Below are positions 20,012-32,419 of a DNA stretch of 64,000 nt, one piece after another. Source of the DNA: Helopsaltes ochotensis (lineage: Eukaryota; Chordata; Aves; Passeriformes; Locustellidae); the NCBI GenBank assembly GCA_013400155.1, contig VXBM01000272.1, forward strand, positions 760,285 to 824,284, read 5' to 3'. How positions within the stretch are numbered: the first letter of the stretch is position 1; every line of letters starts with the position of its first letter. The notes under the pieces are model-generated. The model saw nothing but the letters and a program-made list of their open reading frames with translations, did no database searches and was not told where the DNA came from. A program made the translations under genes and the position numbers.

Positions 20012-23000
20012 TCTTCTTGGTCAATACTTAAATACATGAAGATTAAATGATAAAAATCAATTTACTTTCATTGAAAATAGTTCACATCTGACTTGCCTCA
20101 CTTCTTGCTTTGATCAAGTTATTGAACTTTTAGACAATTAAAAAAGTAGATGTAATTTGTCTTTTTGTTTGTTTGTTCGTTTTTCTTCATATGGTACCAC
20201 ATAAGAAATTATTATTTGTGCTGACACTTTTATGCCACACTTGCAAGGGAATAAGGCAGATATTGGAAGGTGTATAACGGCCCTGTAATAGAAGGAGAAT
20301 CATCTGAATTGACTGGGACTATTACTCCATAGTTCAAAGGCTGCTCTCAACTTTCTCAGTTAAAATAGCCAGAATAATTAATCCCATATTTCTTGCATTT
20401 GTATGCTGTATAGTCCCAGTGGGGATTTCCTTTATCTGATCAAATGAATTCTTGGAAATTTTTGGACTGGGGGAAATCAGTCCTCGAGGACTCTTTTAGG
20501 AAGCAAAGTTCAATGTATAGTTCAATATATAGTTCAATAGTATTCTTGTATAGGTTACCTTGGTCCCACCAAATGGATATTTGTTAAGGAAATCAGGAGG
20601 CTTTGTTGATGCAGAGATAGATAAAAGATGTTTCGTACAAGAACGAGGCAACCTGATAGACTAGAGTGATGGAAATACAGAAAAATGTGATAGTACACAT
20701 TAGAAAGCCTTGCCTTCAGGGTTTCATATGTAGTCTGCTTCCTGTACAAAGGAATCTCATCTAGAAAAAAACAGATGAGAAGGAGAAAACCCCAGGTGAC
20801 ATCCTCAAAATAAGTCTTGTTGACTGCATACAACCTGGAGTGATTTGAGGAAAAAAAAGTAAGTCTTTAACCTGGGTTGACTTGTTTTTTTCAGATTATC
20901 CTCTTAGGTCAACTCCTTCGAATTACAGTCTGTCCTTTTGTGGGGGCATTAATCTCTTGCTGAGATCCCTCCACTCTGACCCGAGGTTCTGTCATGACAA
21001 GGTCAGCAAACCCAGCTGCTCTGAGGTGAAGATCCCACACCTGACAACCCCGTAGCAGAGGATTGCAGTATATTCCACTGTGGATTAGTTAAAGGAGTGA
21101 TAAACTGCCATTGAATTATAAAACACAGGAGGTTGCAAAAATAGCGTCTCTGAGGAGTTTACTCAGACAGCAGGAAACTGTGCTGGAGGCAAAAAGAAAA
21201 ATCTGAGTATCCAGGAAATATTAGCGAAAATCCCAGGTGCACACCATGTCTCTGAATGTTCAGGGTATTGGCAAATATTGACTCCAGCTCTAGCTGCTTA
21301 TTACCACTGCATTGCCAGCTCATAATGATTGAGGGGAATATTTGCTTTTCCTTTTTTTCCTTTTTTTTTTTTTTTTTNNNNNNNNNNNNNNNNNNNNNNN
21401 NNNNNNNNNNNNNNNNNAAAAAAAAAAAAAAAAGCAGCAAGTTGTAGGAATACAGCTCAGCTGTTCTGTAGGCTACAGAGAGTAATCTAGGGGTAAATTT
21501 TCTTTAGCAAGACTCCAGCAACGGACTGATTGGTAAGGAATGAGCATTATATCATACTTTCCAGACTATTCACGGGATTAAACCAACTGTGCACACAGTA
21601 AGCTCACTTTGCAGATCTGAGAGCAGCACAGGCAGTGAGACCCATTTGTTTTGGATGGTTTTCAAGACACAGCTATTGTTTATATTGTGCAGTGGCCCAG
21701 GGCAGCGGAAGAGGAAACTGTAAATTGTAACGAGCAAGCTGGGGCGTGCACAGTGCTCTGCTTCAGGAAACATCAGCTCTCCAGCTGGAAAAGGAGGCTC
21801 TGGGGGCAACTGCAACAACAGGGATGTTGATTTTGGAAGTGGGATTTCAATGTTATAAGGAAAATATCCAAAAGAGAAAGAAAATGCTTCAAGGTGGCAT
21901 GGTCGACTGAGTCTGGTGTTGATTCTGGTTCCAGGTGTGATAATCAGCCCAGTTCATTTGTCAGTAGTGGTGAAAATCTCATGAAAACAAGATAATTAGA
22001 TTTTGGCAGTAAATACCTAAGTTTGGTGTTTTGTTTTGTTTTGTTTTAAGACTGGTTTTTATTCAGAAAATTATGTTCTGGGGACTTGGTAGAATTCACT
22101 GTGCTGCAGGATCATTTTAAAATATTAGGGAGGGCTGTTCAGAGATTGTCTGCAGGCTGTGGGCACGTTGTTGGGGAGGGAACCATGAGATTACAAGAGC
22201 TGTGGTGAACACCTGCTCTTGCATTCTGCCAGCTAAATGCAGGGCAGATGTACCAGTTGCTTCCCACTTGAGTATCTTACGGATCTACTGCCGTGAGGTA
22301 GCCTGGTTATCAAGTGGGGAGCAGGACAGAGGAGAGGGTTGTGAGACATTTTGCTCCTCCAAAACAGTTGAGAAAGGTTGGGAGTGAGTAGGAATAAGTG
22401 CTGGGGATGGTCTGGCATGTGGTTGGTGTTACCAGAAGCCAGCTGTTCCTCTTCACCCTAAAAAGACATCTTTGGTAAATCTGAGAGTGGAGTCACAAAG
22501 TGGAGAAATTTGATACTTGTCCAGATGAGTAAAATCATTAGAAAACGTGTAATGTGCTAAAAAGAAGGGAGTAAATAACACACATGTGCCACATCTGCTG
22601 CGGCCTGGCACGATGGCAGAGCTGGAGGCTGGAGATGGAAGCAAAGGCTGGCATTGCTGCCGCTCTCTCCCCAAGTGGACCACAAGGGGTAGGTGCCTGG
22701 AAAAGGATGGTGACAGCCTGGGTCTCAACTCTGCTTGCTCCTCTTACAGGAGGTAATATAATTTTCTGAAATACTTTCCATTATTTTTTTAAAAAAGCCC
22801 AACTCAAAAGAAGTAATTGAGGGGTTGAGCTCACTGGTCTGGGCACAAAGGTGGGCAACAATGAGGTCAGCCTGCCCACCTGGCTTGGACCCAAGCCTCC
22901 CAAAACCCCCACCCTATCTAAACCTCCCAAACTCTCAAAACTCTGCTCTGTCAAAATGTGTCAAGCAGTGGGATGGTTTCCTACTAGGAACCATTTTAAA

Positions 23001-26000
23001 CGGAGACCAGTTGTAGGACACTAGATTGAGATAGTTGAGCTGTATTTTAGTTGTATTTGTGTCTTGCAGGCAGACTTGTGCTAAATCTCCCCTCCTACCA
23101 GTCCCTGTTGGGCAGGATTTGTATCTAAACACTGCCTTGCAATACTTCAACAGGAAAAAAAAACCTGAAGAAACCTAAAAAGGGGGTGTGAGTGTCATGA
23201 GCAGTTGTTAAACTGACGCACTTGGGAATAGAGGCTTAGAGACTGTCACCTGATGTTGTTACAGTGATTTCAGTTTGGATTGGGAAAGTGAAAGCTGAAA
23301 AATTAACATAAAGCAATATGAGGGAACAAAAGTGTGACCGGACCCAGACAGGCAGCTGGAGGAAGGTCTGGCCTTTGCAGCAGAATTTAAGTGAAGGGAT
23401 TTCAGGTCTGCCTGAATATTGCTCCTTTTGCTGTGTAAAACATCACTGGCTTTAGCCAGCTTGGAAGATGGAAGTAGCAGAGACCATGTTCCATCTGGCT
23501 GTTTGGAAAGACATTTAGCAGCACTTCTGACCAAGCCTAGATGAAAGTCAACTGGGCTGCCCTTACTGCCCTGTGAACAAGGTGTTTCTTCCCCCTCCCT
23601 CAGACTGTGAGGAATAAGACTTTTCATATTCTCCAGCAAGAAATTAGTGTTCAGGAGATGAAGTAGCACGAATCACTGCATCTTTGTGGTTTCTAATGGT
23701 GCAGCTTCTCTGCACACAACTGATGTGTCTGGCCTCTTACCCTCTGAGACCTGGAGGGCAGAGATTGTTTATACCTTAAGTGCTGACCTTCACCTCTGCT
23801 TATGTTCTCACTCATTCTCTGAAGAAAACAAATGGGAGTATGTGAGTGACTGGTTACTGCACAGATCTGGCAAGTCTGCGATTTTTGAGCATGAGAGTCT
23901 CTTTTGTGCTCTTCTTTCATGCTCTGCCGCCTTTTCCCTGCTCTGATATCCCACATCGCTGCCAAGCTCTTTCTCTGTGTCTTCTCCCACAGAGAGATGC
24001 CCCCAGTGCCTGCCCCTGACCCGTGTGGACCTTTGCCTCCATCACAACTTGGTGTGGGAATTGCTCGTGCTGGGAGCTGGAGGAGCCTGAGCAGCTCCCA
24101 TGTGAGTTTTGCTAACAGCAAACACGGGGAATTTCATTGCTGGATTCACACACAGACTGCTAATAAACACACACACCCTTCTCCTCCAAGAAAAGATGTC
24201 CTCACCAGTTCCATCATTTTCACTGTTGAATGTTGCTTATTTATGGGGAAAAGCTCAGGTTGGCACAGTGAAGGCAGCAGTCTGAAGACTGTTTACTTTA
24301 AGCACAATGAAATTATTGTCATATCAAAAGCAGGGCTGGCTGAACATCTTTCTTTTTAAAAACTTATCTATTTTAGATAGATTTTTTTTCATGTATATAC
24401 GAATAGCTGATCTTCTTACAAAAAGCATTCATGAATTGTGAAGAATTAAGAGAGAAGTATGCTTGGAAATTCATATTTCAAAATAGTAATTTCTACCCAA
24501 AACCAGAAAACCGATTGCTGTAATGACTTTGGGAATTGTAGAGTGCTCATCGTACCTTCAGAGCTCTGATGTCTGTTTATCTACCTTCATGTCTTTCTAG
24601 AATCATTAGTTGTCAGCTCACTTTGCCTCATCTCCAAGAAGCTGGGATCAGGTACTGATGGAAACCCAGCCTGGCCCAAGACCCCAGCCCACAGAGCTGA
24701 ATGAGGTCAAAGCCCTGGTTGCACAGCTCCTACAAGACATTGTGGGAACTCTTCTCATCCCAGGTTTGGAGTGCTTGAAAAGAAAAATCTTTGGATTTCT
24801 AGTTGATTGGCTTTGAAACATCCCTAAAATATCCATAAAAATCAGTTGACGTTTACAATCTTCAATTACTTTTTAATTACTAATGAAAATCAATGTTCTT
24901 TGCAATAGCCAAAATCCTCCTGTTGCTGAGTGAGCTCCACAGGACATGTATAGGTCGAAGCCAGGGCTCTTTGTAAGAAAAGGCAACTTCAAATCTGTAG
25001 CTTTTGCTATTTCCTGGATGGCAGAGAGTCTGCACATCTTCATGTTCAGCACTCAGCTGAAAAATAATGGATGCCTATGAAAACAAGAAGTTTTTCCTAA
25101 ACAATAACTTTCAGCTAAAAACACTGTAGAGAATAAAATTAAGGGTTAAGGACTAAAATTCTTGACTGCTGCAGGGAGAACCTCCTGTGTTGTTCTGTGC
25201 TGACAGTCACTAAAACTTTTTGTTAGATTGATTGATGGGGATTTTCCATTAAACATTTGTCCTTTTGCTGTCAAAAAAAAAAAAATTTACAGAAATGTGA
25301 AAGTATCCAAAGGGAATTTTCTACTTAGACCAAAACATTTGCTCTTTCTTTAAGCCATCAAAATGAAATATTGCATCGCTGTTCATACCAAATCAATGTG
25401 TTTCACTTGTCTTTTAAAGAAAGGGAACCATTTCATTTTGTGCTTGGCACTGAAGCCCAGGTGCCTCAAAGGAGATGTAATTCATGTTCCCAGCTTTCCT
25501 TATGGGTGTACTACAAATTCCCTGAGACCCCTGGCTCCCTCCTAATGTTACACCACCTGATATTTCCCCAAAACTGAATAATACAGCTGCACTCTCTGAA
25601 ATTATGGTAGAATTTAGAAACATTTTTTATCCCACAGAAAGTCCTTTGATTGGAAATTAGAAAACCCCAAAATATTGGAATGTCCCACAAGAACAGAAAT
25701 GGTGATTTTTTTTTTTTTTTTTGCTTAGCTCAGCAGCCTCTCTGGCCATTGCCTACTCACTCTTGTGAAAAGGGAAGAGAAATTGCTTCAAACAAGAGTG
25801 CTTTAGTGTGGTCACTGCTTCAATCTGAATTCAATTGCATTTAAGAGTAAGCCTGGGAGAGAGTTTGGCAGATATGTAGTGTGTTTAATGACTCAAAAAT
25901 GTAATTATTACGATATGGCGTGCATTAACTGAGAATTTCTGATGTAGGTAAAAAAAGCAGGAGTCCTGAGAAATGGATATTCTCCAAGAGTAAATGGTAG

Positions 26001-29000
26001 GCAAGTGCCAGGAAAGTGAGATATATCTTTTAAATTGTTAACTTTGGCTCTAAAAATAAAAATGCTGATTAATTACCTTTCTAAAGCACTTTAATAATGA
26101 CAGTATTTAACCTTTACAGCAACCTGGTGGAGCAGATGAGTTTTAGTACTGCCTATTGAGAGATAATTAAATAGCGGATCTGTTAAAATGTCTTCATTTT
26201 TGATGCCTTCTACTCTTTTAATGCCCACCTCGAGGCATCCAGTGACTGAGGAGTTTCTGCACCTTCTGTTGGTCTCTGTTTGAGCTGTGGCTCCTCAAAA
26301 TATTTTACCCCTGAGGCTCTGCTGTGGGAACCTGTATCCACAGTAAAAACCTGCTCCCCAAACCCCGTGTGCCTGTGCTGCTCCACACAGAGTTGGGCAG
26401 ATGGTTGCCAAAGCACTGAGGAGAGGCAAGGTACAGGCATTTATCCCAGTTTTCCACCCAAAACTGTCCAAGTGTTCCCAGTGGCAAGTTTAAATTAGTC
26501 CCAGTATTGTCAGGCAGTGATTGGAGCCAGGACAGTTCCTGCTTCCAAAGATGCAAAAAAAGAGGGTGAGGAGGGACACAAAGCAACCAAAGAGGCAAAG
26601 AGAATATTAGTGTTTAAAAATACTTTTTCAGGGCTTCCATTCTTACTAAACAGCCAGCAGGGTTGGAGAAAGCTTGTAAAGATACAGAAAAAGGAGCAAG
26701 CATAGGAAGAGATGTGCACTTCCCTGCCATAGATTATTAAGAGAAGTAACATAATTTACACCAATGGATAAAGCACTTCCTTGTCTGAATGGCAGAAGTT
26801 TAGTTCTGGAGGGAAACCAACCATTTGTGAAATCCACATATTTCTTCACTTAATTAATAAACAAACTCTTTAAATGGGAATGCAGAAACTTTCCTGTTTA
26901 AGGTCTATGAAATCTGGATACCTGCCTCTGATGGTGACCAGCACCAAATGCCTCAAATAAATCCGCAAGAAGCAGGTCAGTACTGGGTTATGGAATAAAG
27001 TTCCAGTCCAGTTTCCTTCTAGGCTTCACTGGTCAGAAGTTGCCTTATGCCTTGATGTAAAAGGTTTGTTCTCTGTTTCTCTGGTGCTTTCAGTTCCCGG
27101 AGTACATGGAATCCTTGAAACCCTGACGATGCGCTTCTCTTATTAGTTCTCGTCTTTCCTTGAAACAATTGAGCACATAAACAAAACAAAAAGGAGAAAA
27201 AAGAAGAAAAAGAAAAAAAATGGGAAGCTTTCCTATTTGTTGGGGGTAACTTGGCAAGATATTTTGAAGGCTGACACGGGTTCAAGGCAAGACTGGACAA
27301 ATACATATGAAATAAATCCACTGCGTGTAACTAATTAAATAGAAACCACTTCCAACAGAGCAACTGTCTCTACTTGAAATCAGTTGGAGACTGGAAGAAT
27401 ATGAGAAGAGAATATCACATGTCCTTGTCCTGCTCTTCCACTTCCCTTGGGAAGAGCAGCTGTTGAAGACAGAACTAAATGGACTTCTGGTCTAATGCAG
27501 AGTGGCCTTTTGTACAGCAGACACCATTTACGTTTGGAAAAATCCTACCCAAATTCATAGGGCTAAAGCAACAATCTGAAATTATTTAGGTTTCACCCAC
27601 AAGTTAGTTTCAGTGTGTTATCTGGATAAGCTGGGGATTTTTTTCCCTAACATTTAGGATTGAGCATGTCGTAGGATCTTCATGTATCACAGCAGTCAAT
27701 GTTGAAATGCTGGATACTTTAGGTTTTGAATGGTAGCATATATTATTCATAATATTTTCTTTAATAATAGTAAAAACATGCTTCACCTTCATGGAAAATT
27801 AACATACAGGGTTCTTTTTAAATGTGAGAACTTAGGAGGACAGTTTTATTTTCACAGCATTTCTAAATAAGAGTTTTGGTGCCTTTGTTTTTTCAGAGGG
27901 GGAAAAAGAAACCCTCAAGTGTTATCACTGCTTTTACTGCAAAACTGTCTCTACAGCATTAAGTTACATTCTCCCTCAGGAAACCACTTCCTTGCACAGC
28001 TTCATTGGAAGAATTTGAGGAGTTGAGTGGGTGTTCAGTGCTCTGCTGCAACAAGGTCCTGGCTGAGGAGAGCCACGGTGTGTTAAACAGCCCCTGGGCT
28101 CCTGCAGGGATGCAAATCCGGGGGAAGGTGAGAACTGTGAGAGAGGAAATGAGCCCCGTGGCTACTCTTGATAAAAAAGGGAGAATTTGTGCATGCCAGC
28201 ACAAATAGTGTTTTTAAGGGCATAGATAGCATCTTTGGGGATGTTTTATTTTTAGCTCGAAAACTTCAATACGGCTAATTAACTTCAAATGGGATGTATG
28301 GCATAAACAGGCAGGAGCCTGCTGGTGAAATTAATTATTCACCCTAGGAAGGGACAAGGTACATATGAGGATGCTCAAAATGGGAAAGGGGAGTTTGCTG
28401 TGCAGAAAAGTCTAAAAGAAAGGCATAACCTGAGTTCATTGTGTAAAGTTAGAGCTTTATATTTCTGTGGTGGTTACGTGGGACTGAAGTGAAGAAGGCT
28501 TGTGAATTGAGTTTCTGTGTGAAGGTACAGAAGTTTCAGCACCTGAGAAGGTCTTGGTTCATGGAGTCTGCACTAAAGGAAGAGGTGTGAGTTTGGTGTC
28601 ATCTAATGCAGAATTTTTCAGCAGGGGCAGAGCCCAGCTGCATCACGATAGAAACAACACTAAAAATATGTTAACTAGGAAGGAGAAAGAAAACACTTTA
28701 AAATCCTTTGCAGGATCTGATTAGCCTAAACTTTCTGCTCTGGAGGCATAAGTAAAAACCAGCCTGGCTCACTTTTGTTGGGAAAGAATTGACTCTCCTT
28801 GTCTGGAACTTAAAGAAAAAATCCCAGCCCCTTTAGTGATGACATCTACAGTCACTTCCCAGACACACATTGAGCACCTCACAGATGAAGCAATGGGAAA
28901 TTTTAAGGGCAAGGATGATGAATTTTACAGTTTGGTGCACCCTTGTTGCCAAAACTTGGTCTGAAGTGTCCTGTGGAAATGCAGTCCTGCTGGTGCAGTC

Positions 29001-29773
29001 TTGAGAAACCCCACAGACACTGCGGCAGGGAGAATCACACTTGAGGCTGCCCACAGGTACATTGTCCCTCCCTGGAGCTGGTGCATCCTTCAGGTCAGGA
29101 GAAGTGCTGCATCATGCATTTCTGGGCTTTCTCTGTGTGTGTATGCATAGGAAAGAGTGGGAGGGTGAGACTGCTCATTTTCTCCGTCCCTTAATTAGGA
29201 GCGTGGTTACCATGGCTCTGAGAAGAATTCAGCTATCATGCAGATGGCTGTCATCACTCCCCCCTGATGCAGCTTGCAGGAGGCTGATATAGTCAGCTTT
29301 CTGACTCAGTTAGAGACCAGAGTGGGAGGCAGAGGACCTACAGATCATCTCTGCCCGTTAGAGGAGACAAAGCAAATTACTTGTGACTCATTGCTCCACA
29401 TGTGCCTGTGCACTTTTCTGGGTTCTCCACCCCAGACTGAACCCAGCCAGGTTTCAAGGCCACTGCTGCTGGCTGCGCTGGCCTCCCAGGGCTGAATCCT
29501 TCTCCTGGGCAATCAGGCATGCAGGGCTTCATTTCATGGCTGGGCTCTTTCTTGACTGAGATAAAGGAGAGGGAGATGGTCTTCTCCCAGCTACACCTGC
29601 CATGTGCAGCAGCACAACGCGGTGCTCACACCCAGACAAGGAGTGCAGGCATTATTGGGGACGAGCCACCTCCACAGCCTTCGGACATGGCCAGGGATGC
29701 TCAGGCTTCACAGGTGTGTCTGTGCTGCTGCAGAGGTGTCCATCCCTGCAATCCGTGATCCACTGGAAACCTC
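20012..29773. other. Long gene-poor stretch
   Basis: Nearly 10 kb without any gene, RNA or transposon I can support, other than the poly(T)/gap/poly(A) feature at 21361-21433. Frames at 23259-23669 and 23693-24121 (minus) and 23904-24359 (plus) lie opposite one another and have no recognisable domains. Short tandem copies of ATAGTTCAAT occur at about 20513-20540. T18 at about 25708 and A13 at about 25267 are simple homopolymers. Confidence 0.5.
21361..21433. repeat. Poly(T), 40-base assembly gap, poly(A)
   Basis: A poly(T) run ends at 21377, N fills 21378-21417, and poly(A) runs 21418-21433. The sequence changes from T-run to A-run across the gap, so the two sides are inverted copies of one homopolymer; true content is unknown. 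Confidence 0.9.
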
Positions 29774-30058
29774 TGTCGCCCTGATTTTCAGCCTTCTGAT
29801 GTGTTTTCATTTCTGTAACGGAGTTCTCACACTCTCAAGTATCAACAAATGGTTTGTTTTCATATTTTCATGGAGGAGGAGAGAGTTGATGGACTGTTGG
29901 TCTGACCAGTGTGTTGGAGAGGTGGCAGCTTCACCCTCCAATCCACTGTCACCTTTGGAATTCTATAAAATGAAAAATATAAGTAAAGGTTTCTCTTCTT
30001 TTCCGGCACGACTCAGCATGTAGGTAAAGTTCTTCCCTGTCTCCTATTCCCACAAACT
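29774..30058 (+). mobile_element. LTR-like element, family copy 2
   Basis: It begins TGTCGCCCTGATTTTCAGCC and has GATGGACTGTTGGTCTGACC, a GTGTTGGAGAGGTGG block, CCCTCCAATCCAC and a TTCTATAAAATGAAAA TATA-like box near 29961. It aligns with 520-851 and 61716-62065. The right end is approximate. No coding sequence is attached, so a solo LTR is the likely state. Confidence 0.6.
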
Positions 30059-32270
30059 TCCACCCAGTTTTCTCTGTGTACAACTTGGGATTCACAAGAG
30101 AGATGGGCAGATGGCAAGCCAAGCTAAATTGCCACAAAGGTATAACCCCTATGAAACTTATTCAGGAACTAGTCTCGAGGACCCAAAGAGAAAGATGAAG
30201 AGACAGCAGGAAGAAAGAGACAGCAGTAACTTGCTGACACCTCTACTAGCCAGCATCCTCCTCAGCATGTGTGTGTGTGAACATTTGTGATGTTTACAAA
30301 TTTACAGTTTACAAACACCAATAATTAATCCTGAGCTGGACCACTGAGCCACCTTCCCTTCCCTGTAGGTGTCTGAATTCTGCAGGGGCTGCTTGTGCAT
30401 TCTGGATGGATCCCCATCTTAGCGAAGGCAGGAGGCACAGCCTGTTTGTGTGCTGCTGCCTCGCTCACCATCTGTGAAGATGCTCTTTGTCCACAAGCTG
30501 ATCCCACCTCCTCCTCATTACGGGCTGGATAGGACCAGGGGACCCCATTGCAACTGACGTTAGGCAAGAAAAAGGCTCGTAATTGGCTTTGTTTTGCATC
30601 GTTTTTGTTAATAAGCCAGCTGCATGGGGAGAATCTATTTAGGCCACACATTTGAGACAAAGAATACATTCCTGTCTAATTTAAAGCACTAAAATCTGCC
30701 AAATCTAGCCATTAAAACTCTACATGTAAATTTAAGCCTTATAGTTACTCAAACATTTAAAAACTTAAGTAAGTTTGCAGTAAGATGCGCACAGATTTAT
30801 TCCACATATGCCTCCCCTGTGGGAGTCTCACGGGTAAATCCCTGTGCATCTTTTATCTTACTGTAAATACGTACACTAACGATGCATAGAAATGGCTTTC
30901 ACAACCTTGATTCCCCAGTAATTTTTGTTTACATTACTTTTTGTATTGCTTTATAAAAAATCGGCGGTGATTTAACATTGAGGAATTCCTACCACTTTGC
31001 TATGGCCTTCTGCCGAGGAGAAACCAGCACAGAGATCTGCAAACAATGATTTAATTTGTGCAGCCACTGTATCTCACCTACCTGCATATCAGTAATAGTC
31101 CATCTGCTGCTGACAGCCTGTTCCAAACGGAGTAATATAACAAGTAATGGTGCTACAGTAATGCAACACACCACAGCAAATCATCCCATAAAGGACACAA
31201 AGTGTTTGCCAGGGTAGATTTGAAAATACTTGGTTTGTGTGTTATCTATTAGAAATGAGGCTTATGTGAATAACTGGTTGATGCTTGAGCAGAAAAGCTA
31301 ATATTTATTCAGGGGAATGGTCTGTATGGAGAACTATTGATGCAACTGGACACAATTCTATCATCAAAAGAGGTTTTTAGTATTTTGATGGTGGGTAAAT
31401 ATTTCCTGAGTGCTATGACTGAATTTGCTCTGCTTTTTCTTCTGAAATCAAAGATTAAAATCAGTATTACAAAGCTGGAGTTAGGAGTGGGATACTTATC
31501 AGTGTGATGAGAAAGGACTGAAGTAGTTTCACTACTGAAGCTCTCATTCCAACATGTACAGAGAAACTTTTGTTATCAATCATGTTTGAGACATGTTTCC
31601 TCTAATGGAGAACAAGCCAGAAAGGGCAGCGGCAGCTGGCAGAGAGGAAAAAATCAATGCCAAAAAGAGGAAGAACTGCAGGACCCCTAAAGGAGACAAG
31701 GAGATCTGCTGAACCCTGTTCAGATCTGTATTTTCTCTCTTGATTAAATAATTCATCAGAAACACAAAGCCTTTAGGTGCAGTTATGTGTCCATGTTAGT
31801 GCTCAAGGGGGTTTTTTATTGTGCAAAGAGTTGCATCTGAAGAACTATGCATATCTTATGATTTGTTTAGGGTTTGGCCTTTTTTTCCTTTGATTAGTGT
31901 TAGTGGGTTTATTCCTTCAGGAAATTACACTAATGTTATTCTGGATATAAAACAATTTTGTCTGTAAAATGAAATAACTGAACTATGTGCTCATGGTTAC
32001 TGTCATTTATGTGTAGCAGTCAAAAACCTTATGTAAGTGATAAATCTTTAAATATCTGTAAATGTCCTCCAGTTACTATTCCATTCCAGTGCTCCTCATG
32101 TCTGTGTTTTACTCTGAGTGAAAATGATCAGAAGTGTTTGATTTCACTTCTCTGCTTTCTCATGGATGCCCTTCAGGCAGTGTGAGAGGTGGGAGACAAC
32201 AGTCCTGGACCATCTCGTGGGGAAAGAGGGGCTCGTGTTAAATAAATAAATACAGGGAGACAGAAAAAAT
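30059..32270. other. Intergenic, possible conserved non-coding sequence
   Basis: No gene or repeat is recognised. 30690-31000 is AT-rich but keeps several CpG sites (ATGCGCACAG, AATACGTACACTAACGATGC, AAATCGGCGGTGATT) and TAAT/TTAAT words; this is listed as a lead only. Confidence 0.45.
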
Positions 32271-32419
32271 GGAGAGGAGAGGAGAGGAGAGGAGAGGAGA
32301 GGAGAGGAGAGGAGAGGAGAGGAGAGGAGAGGAGAGGAGAGGAGAGGAGAGGGGAGGAAAGGGGAGGAGAGGAGGGGAGGGGGGAGAAGAGAAAGGAGGA
32401 GGAGAGGAGAGGAGAGGAG
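32271..32419. repeat. (GGAGA)n homopurine pentanucleotide satellite
   Basis: Sixteen perfect GGAGA units run from 32271 to 32350. Interrupted units (GGGGAGGAAAGGGG, GGAGGGGAGGGGGG) then lead to a last perfect run to 32419. The plus strand is purine-only across the tract. It gives spurious Arg/Glu/Gly frames on the plus strand and Ser/Pro/Leu frames on the minus. Confidence 0.97.

Noticed and set aside
24610..24816. Plus-strand 68-codon frame rich in Leu and Pro
   Set aside because: Overlapped by a minus frame of similar length, no domain, no conserved-looking start context.
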